DNA of 64,000 nucleotides, taken from contig NZ_AZGM01000064.1 in the NCBI RefSeq assembly GCF_001435935.1, positions 1-64,000 on the forward strand, in the 5' to 3' direction. Source of the DNA: Limosilactobacillus panis DSM 6035 (lineage in GTDB: Bacteria; Bacillota; Bacilli; Lactobacillales; Lactobacillaceae). Numbering within the stretch: the first letter of the stretch is position 1; each line of letters opens with the position of its first letter. The notes beneath the pieces were generated by a model. The model did no database searches, was not told the origin of the DNA, and saw only the letters and a program-made list of their open reading frames with translations. The translations under genes were made by a program, and so were the position numbers. Shown in pieces: positions 44,841-53,363 of the stretch.

Positions 44841-46466
44841 ATGATGAACGAACAATTTTTCCTTCAGACACCGCAATTAGTGACGGTGGTTAATGACAAT
44901 GGCCGGACAAGTAAACGGTGCCAGGGGCAACAGACTACGGTGGCCGAAACAAAGGTGGCCTATGATTTAACGGCCCAGGGCGCGGCGGTCAAGATCAGTT
45001 CGGTTGTACCAGTTAGCTTTGTAAGGTTGCGTTGGAAACACCACTTTGATTCCCAGGCACAATTTTTGGCTGATGAAGTTGAGCGGGGCTATGGGACAAT
45101 GGGCTGGCAGAAGCTAACGCCTAATCGAATCATGCCCTGGTACTTCATGGAAAATCATGGGGACACGACCACTGGCTACGGAGTGATGACTCAGCCGAAC
45201 GCCTTCTGTTTTTGGCAAGCCGACCCGGCTGGGATCACCCTGATCATGGATGTCCGAAATGGGGGAAGCAGTGTTGAGCTTGGTGACCGCCAGTTGACGT
45301 TGGCTACGATGGTCAGTGAAAAGTATGTGCACGTGACTTCCTTTGTGGCCACCCAGCGTTTCTGCCACCTGATGAGTCCCCACCCGGTACTGCCTAAGGA
45401 GCCGGTTTACGGGAGCAATAACTGGTACTATGCCTATGGACGCAGTTCGGCAAAGGAGATTGTTAGCGATACTGCCTACCTGAAGGGCCTGACCGCCGGG
45501 ATTGCCAACCGGCCCTTCATGGTGATCGACGACGGCTGGCAGGTCGACCACGTTATCGATGGCTACAACGGGGGACCATGGCGGGCTGGCAACGCTGCCT
45601 TTCCCGACATGGGGGCTTTGGCGCAGAAAATTGTTGACCAGGACGTGAAGCCGGGAATCTGGTTCCGCCCCCTGCTCGACCACCGTGAAGGGATTCCAGA
45701 TAGCTGGCGGAACCCCTTGAATGGCGCCCTAGACCCAACCGTGCCGGCAGTCTTGGACCGGGTCAAGGGTGACGTTGCCCAGCTATGTAAGTGGGGGTAC
45801 CAGCTAATCAAGCATGACTTTACGACCTTCGACCTCTTTGGCCGCTGGGGTTTTCAGATGCGGCCCTTTGTAACCACAGGTGGTTGGCACTTCTTTAACA
45901 AAACACTAACCAATGCGGAAGTTGTTAAACAGCTTTACCAGGCTATCTACTCAACGGCCGCTCATTACCACACCGTCATTCTGGGCTGTAACACGATTGG
46001 TCACCTCGGTGCCGGTTTGATGCAATTGGCCCGGATAGGGGACGATACCAGCGGTAAAGTCTGGGAGCGAACCCGGCAAATTGGAATCAACTCACTAGCC
46101 TTCCGGTTGCCCCAGGATCAGGCATTCTTTAGCATTGATGCTGACTGCGTTGGAATTACCGAACAGATTGACTGGCACTACAACCGGCAGTGGGCCCAGC
46201 TAGTGGCCGAGTCGGGAACGGTCCTGTTCATCTCCGCTGTTCCGGGAATCCTTACCGCAGATCAGCGCCAAGAACTCCACAAAAGCCTTGCCCTGGATGC
46301 CCAACAAAGCAGTCACTTTACTCCCCAGGATTGGCAGCTAATCGACTGTCCGGCTGAATGGGTGAACGGCAACCAGGTCCGCCACTACGACTGGTATGAA
46401 CCTACAGGGATTCAATTCAGTGATGATACGCCCCGGTCGATACCGTTCTATTCGATCGCACACTGA
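44841..46466 (+). CDS. Compact GH36/GH27-clan glycosidase, probable alpha-galactosidase
   Basis: A 541-residue cytoplasmic enzyme of clan GH-D. A beta-rich N-terminal domain (1-185) precedes a barrel with MVIDDGWQVDH near 230, GIWFRPLLDH near 275, the nucleophile motif QLIKHDFTTFD (KxD) near 322 and the acid/base Asp in ARIGDDTSG near 398. It is shorter than the roughly 730-residue LAB alpha-galactosidases. No transporter or other sugar gene is beside it except the divergent LacI regulator. ATG 44844 is an alternative start. Substrate could also be another alpha-glycoside. Confidence 0.78.
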   Translation: MMNEQFFLQTPQLVTVVNDNGRTSKRCQGQQTTVAETKVAYDLTAQGAAVKISSVVPVSFVRLRWKHHFDSQAQFLADEVERGYGTMGWQKLTPNRIMPWYFMENHGDTTTGYGVMTQPNAFCFWQADPAGITLIMDVRNGGSSVELGDRQLTLATMVSEKYVHVTSFVATQRFCHLMSPHPVLPKEPVYGSNNWYYAYGRSSAKEIVSDTAYLKGLTAGIANRPFMVIDDGWQVDHVIDGYNGGPWRAGNAAFPDMGALAQKIVDQDVKPGIWFRPLLDHREGIPDSWRNPLNGALDPTVPAVLDRVKGDVAQLCKWGYQLIKHDFTTFDLFGRWGFQMRPFVTTGGWHFFNKTLTNAEVVKQLYQAIYSTAAHYHTVILGCNTIGHLGAGLMQLARIGDDTSGKVWERTRQIGINSLAFRLPQDQAFFSIDADCVGITEQIDWHYNRQWAQLVAESGTVLFISAVPGILTADQRQELHKSLALDAQQSSHFTPQDWQLIDCPAEWVNGNQVRHYDWYEPTGIQFSDDTPRSIPFYSIAH

Positions 46467-46511
46467 ATGAAAAAAGAAACTTAAGCGAGTGAAGCGCTTA
46501 AGACTAGTGTC

Positions 46512-46551
46512 AAAAGGACGCAACCATATTTTCGTGGTTGCGTCCTTTTGT
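46512..46551. terminator. Bidirectional terminator between glycosidase and ttdB
   Basis: AAAGGACGCAACCA pairs with TGGTTGCGTCCTTT, with T-rich ends on both strands. Confidence 0.85.
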
Positions 46552-46574
46552 GAAATGTTGACAGTAAGTTTTAA

Positions 46575-47186
46575 TTATTGGATAAATTGAACCTGTTCGC
46601 TGATCTTCTTAATTTGTTCTTCCTTACGCTTGTTGAATTCGGCCTTCTTGGCGTCGAAGAAGTTGTCACCATTGGTATCAATCGTTACAACCAGTGGGCC
46701 AAAGTCCTTGACCTTGCATACCCAGAGGGTTTCTGGCATCCCCAGGTCAGTCCACTGGGCGTCAACGATCTTTTCCACGTGCTTGGCAGCGTAAACGGCG
46801 TTCCCAGCAGGGTAAACTAATTGCAGAGCCTTGTCATTCTTGCAGGCCCGAGCCGTACCAGGGCCCATGCTACCCTTACCAATAATCAAGCGGACACCGG
46901 TTTTGTGGACAAATTCTTCTTCAAACATTTCCATCCGCATACTGGTAGTTGGGCCAACGGCAACCATCTTATACTTGTTGTCTGGCAGGTACTTAATGAT
47001 TGGGCCGGCGTGAAGGATTGCCTTGTCCTTGATGTCAACGGGCAGTTTGAGTCCTTCCTTTACAACCCGGCGGTGGGCGTCGTCACGTGCGGTTACCATG
47101 GTCCCGGTCAGGTAAACAATGTCCCCAATCCGGATGTCCTTGATATCGTCAGCGGAAATTGGTGTAGTCAAATGATAAGTCTTCAT
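46575..47186 (-). CDS. ttdB: L(+)-tartrate dehydratase beta subunit
   Basis: A 203-residue small subunit. It follows E. coli TtdB closely as I recall it: LTTPI at the start, DIRIGDIVYLTGTMVTARDDAHRR, AGPI, VGPTTSMRME and GMPETLWVCKVKDFGPL. The start is the ATG of MKTYHL, 1 bp after the ttdA stop, with AAGGGGG inside the end of ttdA. Together with TtdA it dehydrates L(+)-tartrate to oxaloacetate. A class I fumarase is the main alternative. Confidence 0.82.
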   Translation of the reverse strand: MKTYHLTTPISADDIKDIRIGDIVYLTGTMVTARDDAHRRVVKEGLKLPVDIKDKAILHAGPIIKYLPDNKYKMVAVGPTTSMRMEMFEEEFVHKTGVRLIIGKGSMGPGTARACKNDKALQLVYPAGNAVYAAKHVEKIVDAQWTDLGMPETLWVCKVKDFGPLVVTIDTNGDNFFDAKKAEFNKRKEEQIKKISEQVQFIQ

Positions 47187-47187
47187 T

Positions 47188-48108
47188 TTATAATTCAACC
47201 CCCTTGTTCATTGGTAATTCGTAGTTAAGATCTTGGTCGAGTTTAATCAGGCCCCGACGGTGAGACCAGCAACCGGTGCTGACCCCAACCCCGATAACTG
47301 ATGGGTGCCGGGCAGTGTTAATGATGTTAACACCCATGACAGACTTCTTACCACCAAATCCTTGAGGGCCAAGGCCAATTGCGTTGATCCCGTCTTCAAG
47401 GAGGTGCTCCATCTTAGCAGCCCGCTTGTTTGAGTTGTAGGAGTCAACCCGCCGCAGCAGGGCGAGCTTGGAGTTCATTGCCGCGGTTTCAACAGAGGTT
47501 GCAATCCCAACACCGACGAGGAGTGGTGGGCAGGCGTTAACACCGTATGTGGTCATCCGGTCCATGACGAAGCGGGTAACCCCTTCGTAACCTTCACCAG
47601 GCATTAAGACCTTGGCAACACCGGGCAGGGTACAGCCACCACCGGCCATGTAAGGGTAAATCTCAATGTCGGAGCTGTGCGGCATCAATTGGGTAAAGAT
47701 TCCTGGAATACCGTCACCAATGTTAATGTTGGTGTTGTATTCGTCAAAGGTTTGGACCGCGTTGGTTCGCAGTGGAGCAATTTGGGTAGCCCGGTAGGTA
47801 GCGTCAACGAGGATTTCGTTCAGTTCATCGATCAATGGGAAATTGGTCCCAATCTTAACGAAGAATTGTAATGTCCCAGTATCTTGACAGCTTGGCACGT
47901 CGGCTTCAGCGGCTAAACGCTGGTTTTCCATCATTGTGTCGTAAACTAACTTTTGCAGGGGGTCAACTTCAATTTTAGAGAATTCAACTAACTTCTTAGA
48001 AACGTCATCTGGTAAACGGTGACTAAAAATATCAAGGTATTTGACTAACAGGTCGCGCAGTTTAGCACCCTTAGTACTAAGGGTTGGTTCAGTATAGTCG
48101 TACTTCAT
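47188..48108 (-). CDS. ttdA: L(+)-tartrate dehydratase alpha subunit (Fe-S hydro-lyase)
   Basis: A 306-residue iron-sulfur hydro-lyase subunit. Cys candidates for the 4Fe-4S cluster lie in PSCQDTG (near 73), NACPPLLVGVG (near 193) and STGCWSHRRG (near 281). EYNTNINIGDGIP, YMAGGGCTLPGVAKVLMPGEG and VGIATSVETAAM match E. coli TtdA better than class I fumarases as I remember them, so tartrate is favoured. It would supply oxaloacetate to CitM or to the malate-fumarate-succinate branch at 28-33 kb. GGAGGAATG spacing supports the start. Confidence 0.82.
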   Translation of the reverse strand: MKYDYTEPTLSTKGAKLRDLLVKYLDIFSHRLPDDVSKKLVEFSKIEVDPLQKLVYDTMMENQRLAAEADVPSCQDTGTLQFFVKIGTNFPLIDELNEILVDATYRATQIAPLRTNAVQTFDEYNTNINIGDGIPGIFTQLMPHSSDIEIYPYMAGGGCTLPGVAKVLMPGEGYEGVTRFVMDRMTTYGVNACPPLLVGVGIATSVETAAMNSKLALLRRVDSYNSNKRAAKMEHLLEDGINAIGLGPQGFGGKKSVMGVNIINTARHPSVIGVGVSTGCWSHRRGLIKLDQDLNYELPMNKGVEL

Positions 48109-48246
48109 CGGATCATTCCTCCTTTAGATTCTGTAATTATTATGTGATTTAAAACGCAAACTTTCTATGTCATTTTTAAGCACTTTTTTGCGAAAAAGGG
48201 GCTGCTCGTAACCGTTAAAATTATCATTAGCATTCCTCCCGAATAT
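48109..48246 (-). promoter_or_regulatory. ttdAB upstream region
   Basis: AT-rich leader without a clear consensus promoter; GGAGG lies 9 bp before ttdA. A regulator site is likely, given the AraC- and LysR-type genes beside it, but none is evident. Confidence 0.3.
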
Positions 48247-48295
48247 AAAAAAGGACTGTCAAGACTGGCCTAGTGGTCGTCATGACAGTCCTTTT
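48247..48295 (-). terminator. Terminator of the araC-type gene
   Basis: Minus-strand AAAAGGACTGTCA pairs with TGACAGTCCTTTTTT, 42 bp after the gene's stop. Confidence 0.8.
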
Positions 48296-48336
48296 AATTT
48301 ATAAATTGCGATGGAGAATGTTAAATTGTTGGTATC

Positions 48337-49335
48337 CTAATTCTTATCATCGAGCAGTTTAACAAGTTCTTTCTTGAGCAAGCGATAACGGAGGCCATCT
48401 TTCTTATAGACGCAGTTTTGACAGTCGTTTTCAAGAAGCCGTGCCGCATTCTGGGGGTAGCAGAAGTTCTTGAGGCACTGGCGGGCACACGCGAGTTGCT
48501 GGTGACTGATTTCCTGTTGGAAGTGGGCGTCCACGGCGGTCACCTTGGGCGAATACTTTTCCTGGTAGGCGGACGGGGTAATGCCAAAGTGTTTCTTAAA
48601 GGCTAGGTTGAAGGACTTGACCTCGGTGAAGCCGTTATTTAGGGCCACGGTACTAATCTTTTCGTGCCGTTGATTGAGTTCGCTGGAGGCGTGCTGGAGC
48701 CGTTCCCGGGTCAGAAACTCGTAGAAGCCGATTCCAAAATGCTGCTTGAACAGCTTTGAGAAGTAGGGCTTTGAATACCCGTACTTCTTTGCCAGCATGT
48801 CCAGGCTGAGCGGGCGTTGGTAGTCCCTTTGAATATCTTTAGCCACCTGGGCAAAGTAAACGTTACGTTGCTTGGGCGCCTGGGCGCGGTCCGTAGGAGT
48901 AAAGAAGTTCTCGTACAGTAAGCTGGTCAGGCGGAAGCAGGCACTATTTTTTTCAAAGGGGTTCTTTGCGAAGTAGAGCTGGGCAACCGCCCGGCGCAGG
49001 GCCGGGTAGCTGTGGTGGTGGCGGTTCAGGGCACCGTTTAAATTGAATTTTCCGGTGTTCAGTTGAATCCCTTGTTCTTGAAAGAAGGTGGGCTGGATGT
49101 GGGTCCGAATGGCTAAGGTGTTGGGGTGGGCAGCCAGAGTAGCGTGGCCCTGGTTGGCGTTGATGAGGATCATGTCAGCCGGGGCAAGCTGGTACTGGTG
49201 GCCGTCAACGTTGACAATTACCTGTCCTTGAATCACCAGTAGTAACTCAATTGCGGGGTGCCAGTTGTAGTGGTAGTTACCAATGGCGTAAATAAGTTGG
49301 TCAAAATAAGAACTGATTGCTTTTGAAAGACCCAT
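48337..49335 (-). CDS. AraC-family regulator with cysteine-rich C-terminal tail
   Basis: A 332-residue regulator with an N-terminal cupin-like sensor (about 10-95; HPAIELLLVIQGQV, HATLAAHP), and an AraC double HTH at about 170-270 (LSLDMLAKKYGYSKPYFSKLF, FKKHFGITPSAYQ). The last 60 residues extend beyond the HTH and contain five Cys as C-x3-C-x4-C and C-x2-C (CARQCLKNFC, CQNC), suggesting a metal or Fe-S site or redox switch. ATG 49335 is preferred; GTG 49341 is too close to GGAGGA. It lies beside ttdAB, probable targets. Confidence 0.85.
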   Translation of the reverse strand: MGLSKAISSYFDQLIYAIGNYHYNWHPAIELLLVIQGQVIVNVDGHQYQLAPADMILINANQGHATLAAHPNTLAIRTHIQPTFFQEQGIQLNTGKFNLNGALNRHHHSYPALRRAVAQLYFAKNPFEKNSACFRLTSLLYENFFTPTDRAQAPKQRNVYFAQVAKDIQRDYQRPLSLDMLAKKYGYSKPYFSKLFKQHFGIGFYEFLTRERLQHASSELNQRHEKISTVALNNGFTEVKSFNLAFKKHFGITPSAYQEKYSPKVTAVDAHFQQEISHQQLACARQCLKNFCYPQNAARLLENDCQNCVYKKDGLRYRLLKKELVKLLDDKN

Positions 49336-49460
49336 GAGCACTTCTCCTCCTTTATTACCTTACCTACTATTATATAGCGAATCGTACCAGTTCGTCTTAT
49401 CATAAGCTTTTCCTTTTTGACGGTTTTAGCGTAGTATTTAACTTAAAGGGGATGAGAACC

Positions 49461-50339
49461 ATGAATACCCGTGACCTCCAATATTTTGTGGCCCTGGTGA
49501 AATACAAGAATTACACCCAGGTAGCAAAGCACTTTAAGGTGTCACAACCGACGATCACCCAGTCAATCCAGCGGCTGGAGCGTGAATTTAACACGAAACT
49601 CATTCGCAAAGACAAAGTCCACCGGGATGAGATGGTTACCCGGAGTGGGATGATGCTGTTTGAAAACGCCAAGGTAATCAATAAGAAGATTTCGTTAATG
49701 CACCAGGAAATCAGCCGGGCCAACCAGCGGCAGATTCGCTTCGGCCTCCCGCCCATCATCGGTAAAATGTACATCTCAAAGATTGTCCAGCAGACTCCGG
49801 GAAACATCATGCAGCGGTTGAAAATTGTATCAGTCGGGTCCCACGAACTACTGAACCGCCTGCAAGAGGGGAAGATTGACATTGCTGTTTTAGGGTCCAA
49901 CCACCTGATCAACCAGCCAGGAATCTTTGCCAGCCTGATCACGACCCGGCCCTATAACATCATTGTCAGTGACCAGAACCCCCTCGCTAAGCGTAAGGCG
50001 GTCTTCTTTAAGGAGCTGGCCAACGAGTACTTCATCAATTATGATCAGCAGTATGTCCACCATGCTGCCTTGCAAGCATACTGCGCATATGCTGGAATCA
50101 ATCCCCAGATGGGTGACTACCAGGTTCCCGACATCTCCTGGGTAAAGGAACTTGTCCGCCAGGACCTCGGAATCAGCCTGATGGCCAAGGATGCCCTGCA
50201 AAACGAACCCGGGATTGTCTCCATTGCGATTAAGGACCCGCTTCCGGAAAAATTCACAATCTCGGTTGCCACCCGTGAGGGCTATGTTTTGACCCCCGAC
50301 GAGGCCGCTTTTGTAGAGGAATTGAAGGGGATTAAGTGA
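49461..50339 (+). CDS. LysR-type regulator, paralogue of the broken mleR-like gene
   Basis: A 292-residue LysR protein with HTH (FKVSQPTITQSIQRLEREF) and effector domain. RFGLPPIIG and KIDIAVLGSNHL match the interrupted LysR at 25314-26195, so the two are close paralogues. It is divergent from the AraC-type gene, and 90 bp before a ThrE-family exporter. The start ATG 49461 has AAGGGG 10 bp upstream. Its effector is unknown; a hydroxy or dicarboxylic acid (malate, tartrate, citrate) is suggested by the neighbourhood and by its paralogue. Confidence 0.85.
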   Translation: MNTRDLQYFVALVKYKNYTQVAKHFKVSQPTITQSIQRLEREFNTKLIRKDKVHRDEMVTRSGMMLFENAKVINKKISLMHQEISRANQRQIRFGLPPIIGKMYISKIVQQTPGNIMQRLKIVSVGSHELLNRLQEGKIDIAVLGSNHLINQPGIFASLITTRPYNIIVSDQNPLAKRKAVFFKELANEYFINYDQQYVHHAALQAYCAYAGINPQMGDYQVPDISWVKELVRQDLGISLMAKDALQNEPGIVSIAIKDPLPEKFTISVATREGYVLTPDEAAFVEELKGIK

Positions 50340-50429
50340 TTTTCTAAGCAATGTTGACAGGGGACGTATAATGGTAATTGTGAAATTAGATTGACATTAT
50401 TACGTGACATTTTGCGGAGGAAAATTGTA

Positions 50430-51797
50430 ATGAGTAATGACGACGAATTGCTGTCAGGTAAATTTCAGCCAACGCCTCATCTATCGAATAAGCACCACAT
50501 GGCTATTCCGTGGCATGACTTCTTTACGAATGATAACTTTACGCCGGCCAGTGAAGCAAACCTGATCGAGCGGGCAGCTATTGTGGGCCGAATTGGCTTG
50601 ATGATGCTCTCTTACGGGACCGGAGCGTGGCGAGTTCGTGACTCGATGAACATTGTTGCGCGGAAGTTAAAGATGACCTGTTCGGTTGATATTGGTCTGG
50701 TTTCCCTTGAGTATACCTGTATGGATGCCCACCACAGTTACACCCAGGCCCTTTCACTACCGACAACGGGGGTCAATACGACGAAGCTCTCCCACATGGA
50801 ACAGTTTATTCGGGACTTTGATACTCACGGGGATTCGATGACAATCGGCGACATTCACGCCCGCTTGGAAAACATTGCCCACTCCAAGGGCAACTACGCT
50901 CCATGGCAAGTCGGTTTAGCAGCGGCGCTTGCCTGCAGTGCCTTCGTTTTCCTCCTCGGTGGGGGCCCGGTTGAAATGCTTTGCAGCTTCATTGGCGCGG
51001 GACTAGGTAACTATGTCCGGCGGAAGATGAGTGATCGTCACATTACAATGTTTGCTGGGATTGGAGTCGCCGTGGCGGTTGCCTGCTTGTCCTACCTGCT
51101 TTCACTGACCATCCTGCAGATGGGCTTTGACGTCAGCTCCCGCCACGAAGCGGGTTACATCGGGGCAATGCTCTTTGTCATCCCCGGATTCCCGTTCATC
51201 ACCAGTGGTCTGGACCTCTCTAAGTTGGACATGCGGTCGGGCCTTGAACGCTTGGCCTATGCGGCCCTGATCGTGGTTGTGGCCACCGTGGTTGGCTGGG
51301 TAGTCGCCATGGCGGTAAACTTGCGGCCCGAGAACTTCCCAACAATTGCCCTGTCACCGCTGGCCTACTTGCTCCTGCGCCTGCCGGCCAGTTTTTGCGG
51401 GGTCTTTGGCTTTTCAATCATGTTTAATAGTACCCCGAAGATGGCAGCTTTGGCTGGATTGATTGGGGCGGTGGCCAACACCACCCGTTTAGAACTGGTT
51501 GACTTAACCGTTATTCCCGCCGGGGCGGCCGCCTTCATCGGTGCCGTGATTGCCGGATTGCTTGCCTGGGTGGTTAAAAAGAAGGTCCGCTACCCACAAA
51601 TTTCAATCACTGTCCCATCGATCGTCATCATGGTTCCGGGGCTGTACATGTACCGGGCAATGTACAACATTGGCTTAACTTCTATCAGTGTGGGGGCTTT
51701 GTGGTTCAGTAAGGCCCTGATGATTATCATCTTCTTGCCACTCGGTCTGATCACGGCCCGGATCCTTACCGACGTTAAGTGGCGTCATAACGGTTAG
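50430..51797 (+). CDS. ThrE-family threonine/serine exporter (fused form)
   Basis: A 455-residue membrane protein. The soluble N-terminal ThrE domain (about 50-150; VGRIGLMMLSYGTGAWRVRDSM, the typical Ser/Gly-rich segment) precedes about ten hydrophobic segments. The block FVIPGFPFITSGLDL near 255 and the C-terminal ThrE_2-like half VPSIVIMVPGLYMYRAMY make this the fused single-chain type. I start at ATG 50430 with GCGGAGG 9 bp upstream. Exported substrate in lactobacilli is not established; other small acids are possible. Confidence 0.85.
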   Translation: MSNDDELLSGKFQPTPHLSNKHHMAIPWHDFFTNDNFTPASEANLIERAAIVGRIGLMMLSYGTGAWRVRDSMNIVARKLKMTCSVDIGLVSLEYTCMDAHHSYTQALSLPTTGVNTTKLSHMEQFIRDFDTHGDSMTIGDIHARLENIAHSKGNYAPWQVGLAAALACSAFVFLLGGGPVEMLCSFIGAGLGNYVRRKMSDRHITMFAGIGVAVAVACLSYLLSLTILQMGFDVSSRHEAGYIGAMLFVIPGFPFITSGLDLSKLDMRSGLERLAYAALIVVVATVVGWVVAMAVNLRPENFPTIALSPLAYLLLRLPASFCGVFGFSIMFNSTPKMAALAGLIGAVANTTRLELVDLTVIPAGAAAFIGAVIAGLLAWVVKKKVRYPQISITVPSIVIMVPGLYMYRAMYNIGLTSISVGALWFSKALMIIIFLPLGLITARILTDVKWRHNG

Positions 51798-51807
51798 GGG
51801 TGGTTTA

Positions 51808-52455
51808 ATGATAATTAAGTACCCCCAAGAACTATTAGATGAGGCGGACAAACGGATAACCGGTCGGAAACTTACTGGCTTTACACCAGGGCAGGGGCCA
51901 ATGCACCCGGACCTGATGCTCGTCGGTGAGGCCCCAGGTCGCCATGAAGAGCAGGTTAACATCCCGTTTTCTGGTGCTTCAGGGCAGGAGTTAATGCGCT
52001 TCTTAGCCTCAATCGGATATTCGCGGGCGAATACCTATATCACCAGTGTTGTCCGTCGGCGGCCATATTCAATCAAACGGGTCCGGGATAAAAAAACTGG
52101 TAAGGTAGTTGAGAAAACGCCCAACCGGACCCCGACCAAGGCGGAGGTGCTGGCCTTTGCCCCACTGTTTGATTGGGAACTGGCAACGGTTCAGCCGCAA
52201 ATCATCGTCCCGCTCGGTAATACTGCCTTGAAACGTTTGCTGGGCCCGCACGCAAACATTGGCGACCTCCATGGGCAAAAAATTGTCCAGCCCATTCAGC
52301 AGGCCACCCCGGACCACACGGGCTACCAGTGGACGAAGAAAAAGTACCTGCTTGTTCCCATGTACCATCCTGCCGCGGTCCTGTACGCCCGGCGGCTGAT
52401 GTCCACGGTAGAGGAAGACTGGCAAAAGCTAGGAAAGATTATTAAAAGCAACTGA
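51808..52455 (+). CDS. Uracil-DNA glycosylase superfamily protein (family 4/5-like)
   Basis: A 215-residue single-domain DNA repair enzyme. Motif A region LVGEAPGRHEEQVNIPFSG near 38 and motif B PMYHPAAVLY near 180 identify the UDG superfamily, and a conserved Ser-Gly-Gln (SGQEL) follows motif A. The Cys set of Fe-S family 4 enzymes is absent (no CxxC), as in Firmicutes relatives. It would remove uracil or related bases from DNA. It follows the ThrE gene by 10 bp. Confidence 0.85.
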   Translation: MIIKYPQELLDEADKRITGRKLTGFTPGQGPMHPDLMLVGEAPGRHEEQVNIPFSGASGQELMRFLASIGYSRANTYITSVVRRRPYSIKRVRDKKTGKVVEKTPNRTPTKAEVLAFAPLFDWELATVQPQIIVPLGNTALKRLLGPHANIGDLHGQKIVQPIQQATPDHTGYQWTKKKYLLVPMYHPAAVLYARRLMSTVEEDWQKLGKIIKSN

Positions 52456-52585
52456 TTATTTTTGGTGGTCAGTTGCTTTTTGTATTGGTTGTCAATGGGT
52501 GATGGACGGTGTTATAATGCGTCTATCTTAGGTATTTGCAGGCGAAACCTACACCAAACTTTGCCGTCGATGGAAAGGAAAACAG

Positions 52586-53254
52586 ATGCGCGTTAATGTT
52601 TTGCAACACACGCCTAACGAAGGGCCGGGATCAATCCAGGACTGGGCACACGTTAACTACCATGATTTCTATGTTTACCACCCTTACCAGTTTGGTAACC
52701 TCCCGACGGCTGATGAAACGGACCTGCTGATTATTCTCGGCGGACCCATGAGCCCTAACGATGATCTCCCTTGGATCAAGCAGGAGCGGGTTTTGATCCA
52801 GAAGTTGCTGGACCAGCATAAGCCAATCTTTGGGGCCTGTTACGGGGCCCAACAGATTGTTAAGACATTAGGCTATCCAATCACTAAGGCTCCCCATAAA
52901 GAAGTCGGTTGGGCACCCGTCTACCGGCAAAGTGACGCCATTCCTGGTATCCCAGAAAAGGTGGTTGCCCTACACTGGCATGAGGAAATGTTTACGGTCC
53001 CAGACCAGGCCCAGCTTATCTTCAGTAGTGACTTGGTAAAGAATCAGGGCTTTTTACTGGGTGACAACGTTATTGGCTTGCAATTCCACTTTGAACCTTT
53101 GATTGACAATGTCCGTGAAATGGCCGTCAATGATAATGGCTACCCCTTAGACCATAACGGCCTCCACCAGACGCCGGCGGAGATTATTGCCCATGGGGTT
53201 CCAGACGAAAACAAGCAGGTAATGTTCAAGCTGCTTGACTTTATCACTAAGTAA
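52586..53254 (+). CDS. Class I glutamine amidotransferase (GuaA-like single domain)
   Basis: A 222-residue free-standing GATase domain. The nucleophile elbow GACYGAQQI lies near residue 90; the His-Glu pair appears as LQFHFEP near 169. IILGGPMSPND near 50 is the usual early loop. It lacks an ATP-pyrophosphatase domain, so it is not GMP synthase itself; similar proteins are called GMP-synthase-like amidotransferases. AAAGGAAA is well spaced before ATG. A TATAAT box lies at 52513-52518. Confidence 0.85.
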   Translation: MRVNVLQHTPNEGPGSIQDWAHVNYHDFYVYHPYQFGNLPTADETDLLIILGGPMSPNDDLPWIKQERVLIQKLLDQHKPIFGACYGAQQIVKTLGYPITKAPHKEVGWAPVYRQSDAIPGIPEKVVALHWHEEMFTVPDQAQLIFSSDLVKNQGFLLGDNVIGLQFHFEPLIDNVREMAVNDNGYPLDHNGLHQTPAEIIAHGVPDENKQVMFKLLDFITK

Positions 53255-53287
53255 GCCGGAATATTATACTTTTATCGTTAGCTTGTT

Positions 53288-53343
53288 TATAATAAAAAAT
53301 TAGTATGAAAAGGCTGGAAAACTGCTTTCCAGCCTTTGTTTTG
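53288..53343 (+). terminator. Promoter-proximal hairpin upstream of the DHA2 exporter
   Basis: TATAAT (53288-53293) is followed by AAAGGCTGGAAA/TTTCCAGCCTTT (53309-53337) with TGTTTTGGTT, and then the AAGGAGG of the exporter (53350-53356). It may terminate the upstream amidotransferase mRNA or attenuate the exporter. Confidence 0.55.
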
Positions 53344-53363
53344 GTTAAAAAGGAGGTAATCGT

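Noticed and set aside
47188-48108. Class I fumarase alpha subunit
   Set aside because: The blocks match tartrate dehydratase TtdA better from memory and a class II fumarase is already present; the call remains by similarity only.
52510-52585. Riboswitch before the amidotransferase gene
   Set aside because: Only a short TAGGT/ACCTA stem with GCAGGCG was seen; no known aptamer consensus was recognised.
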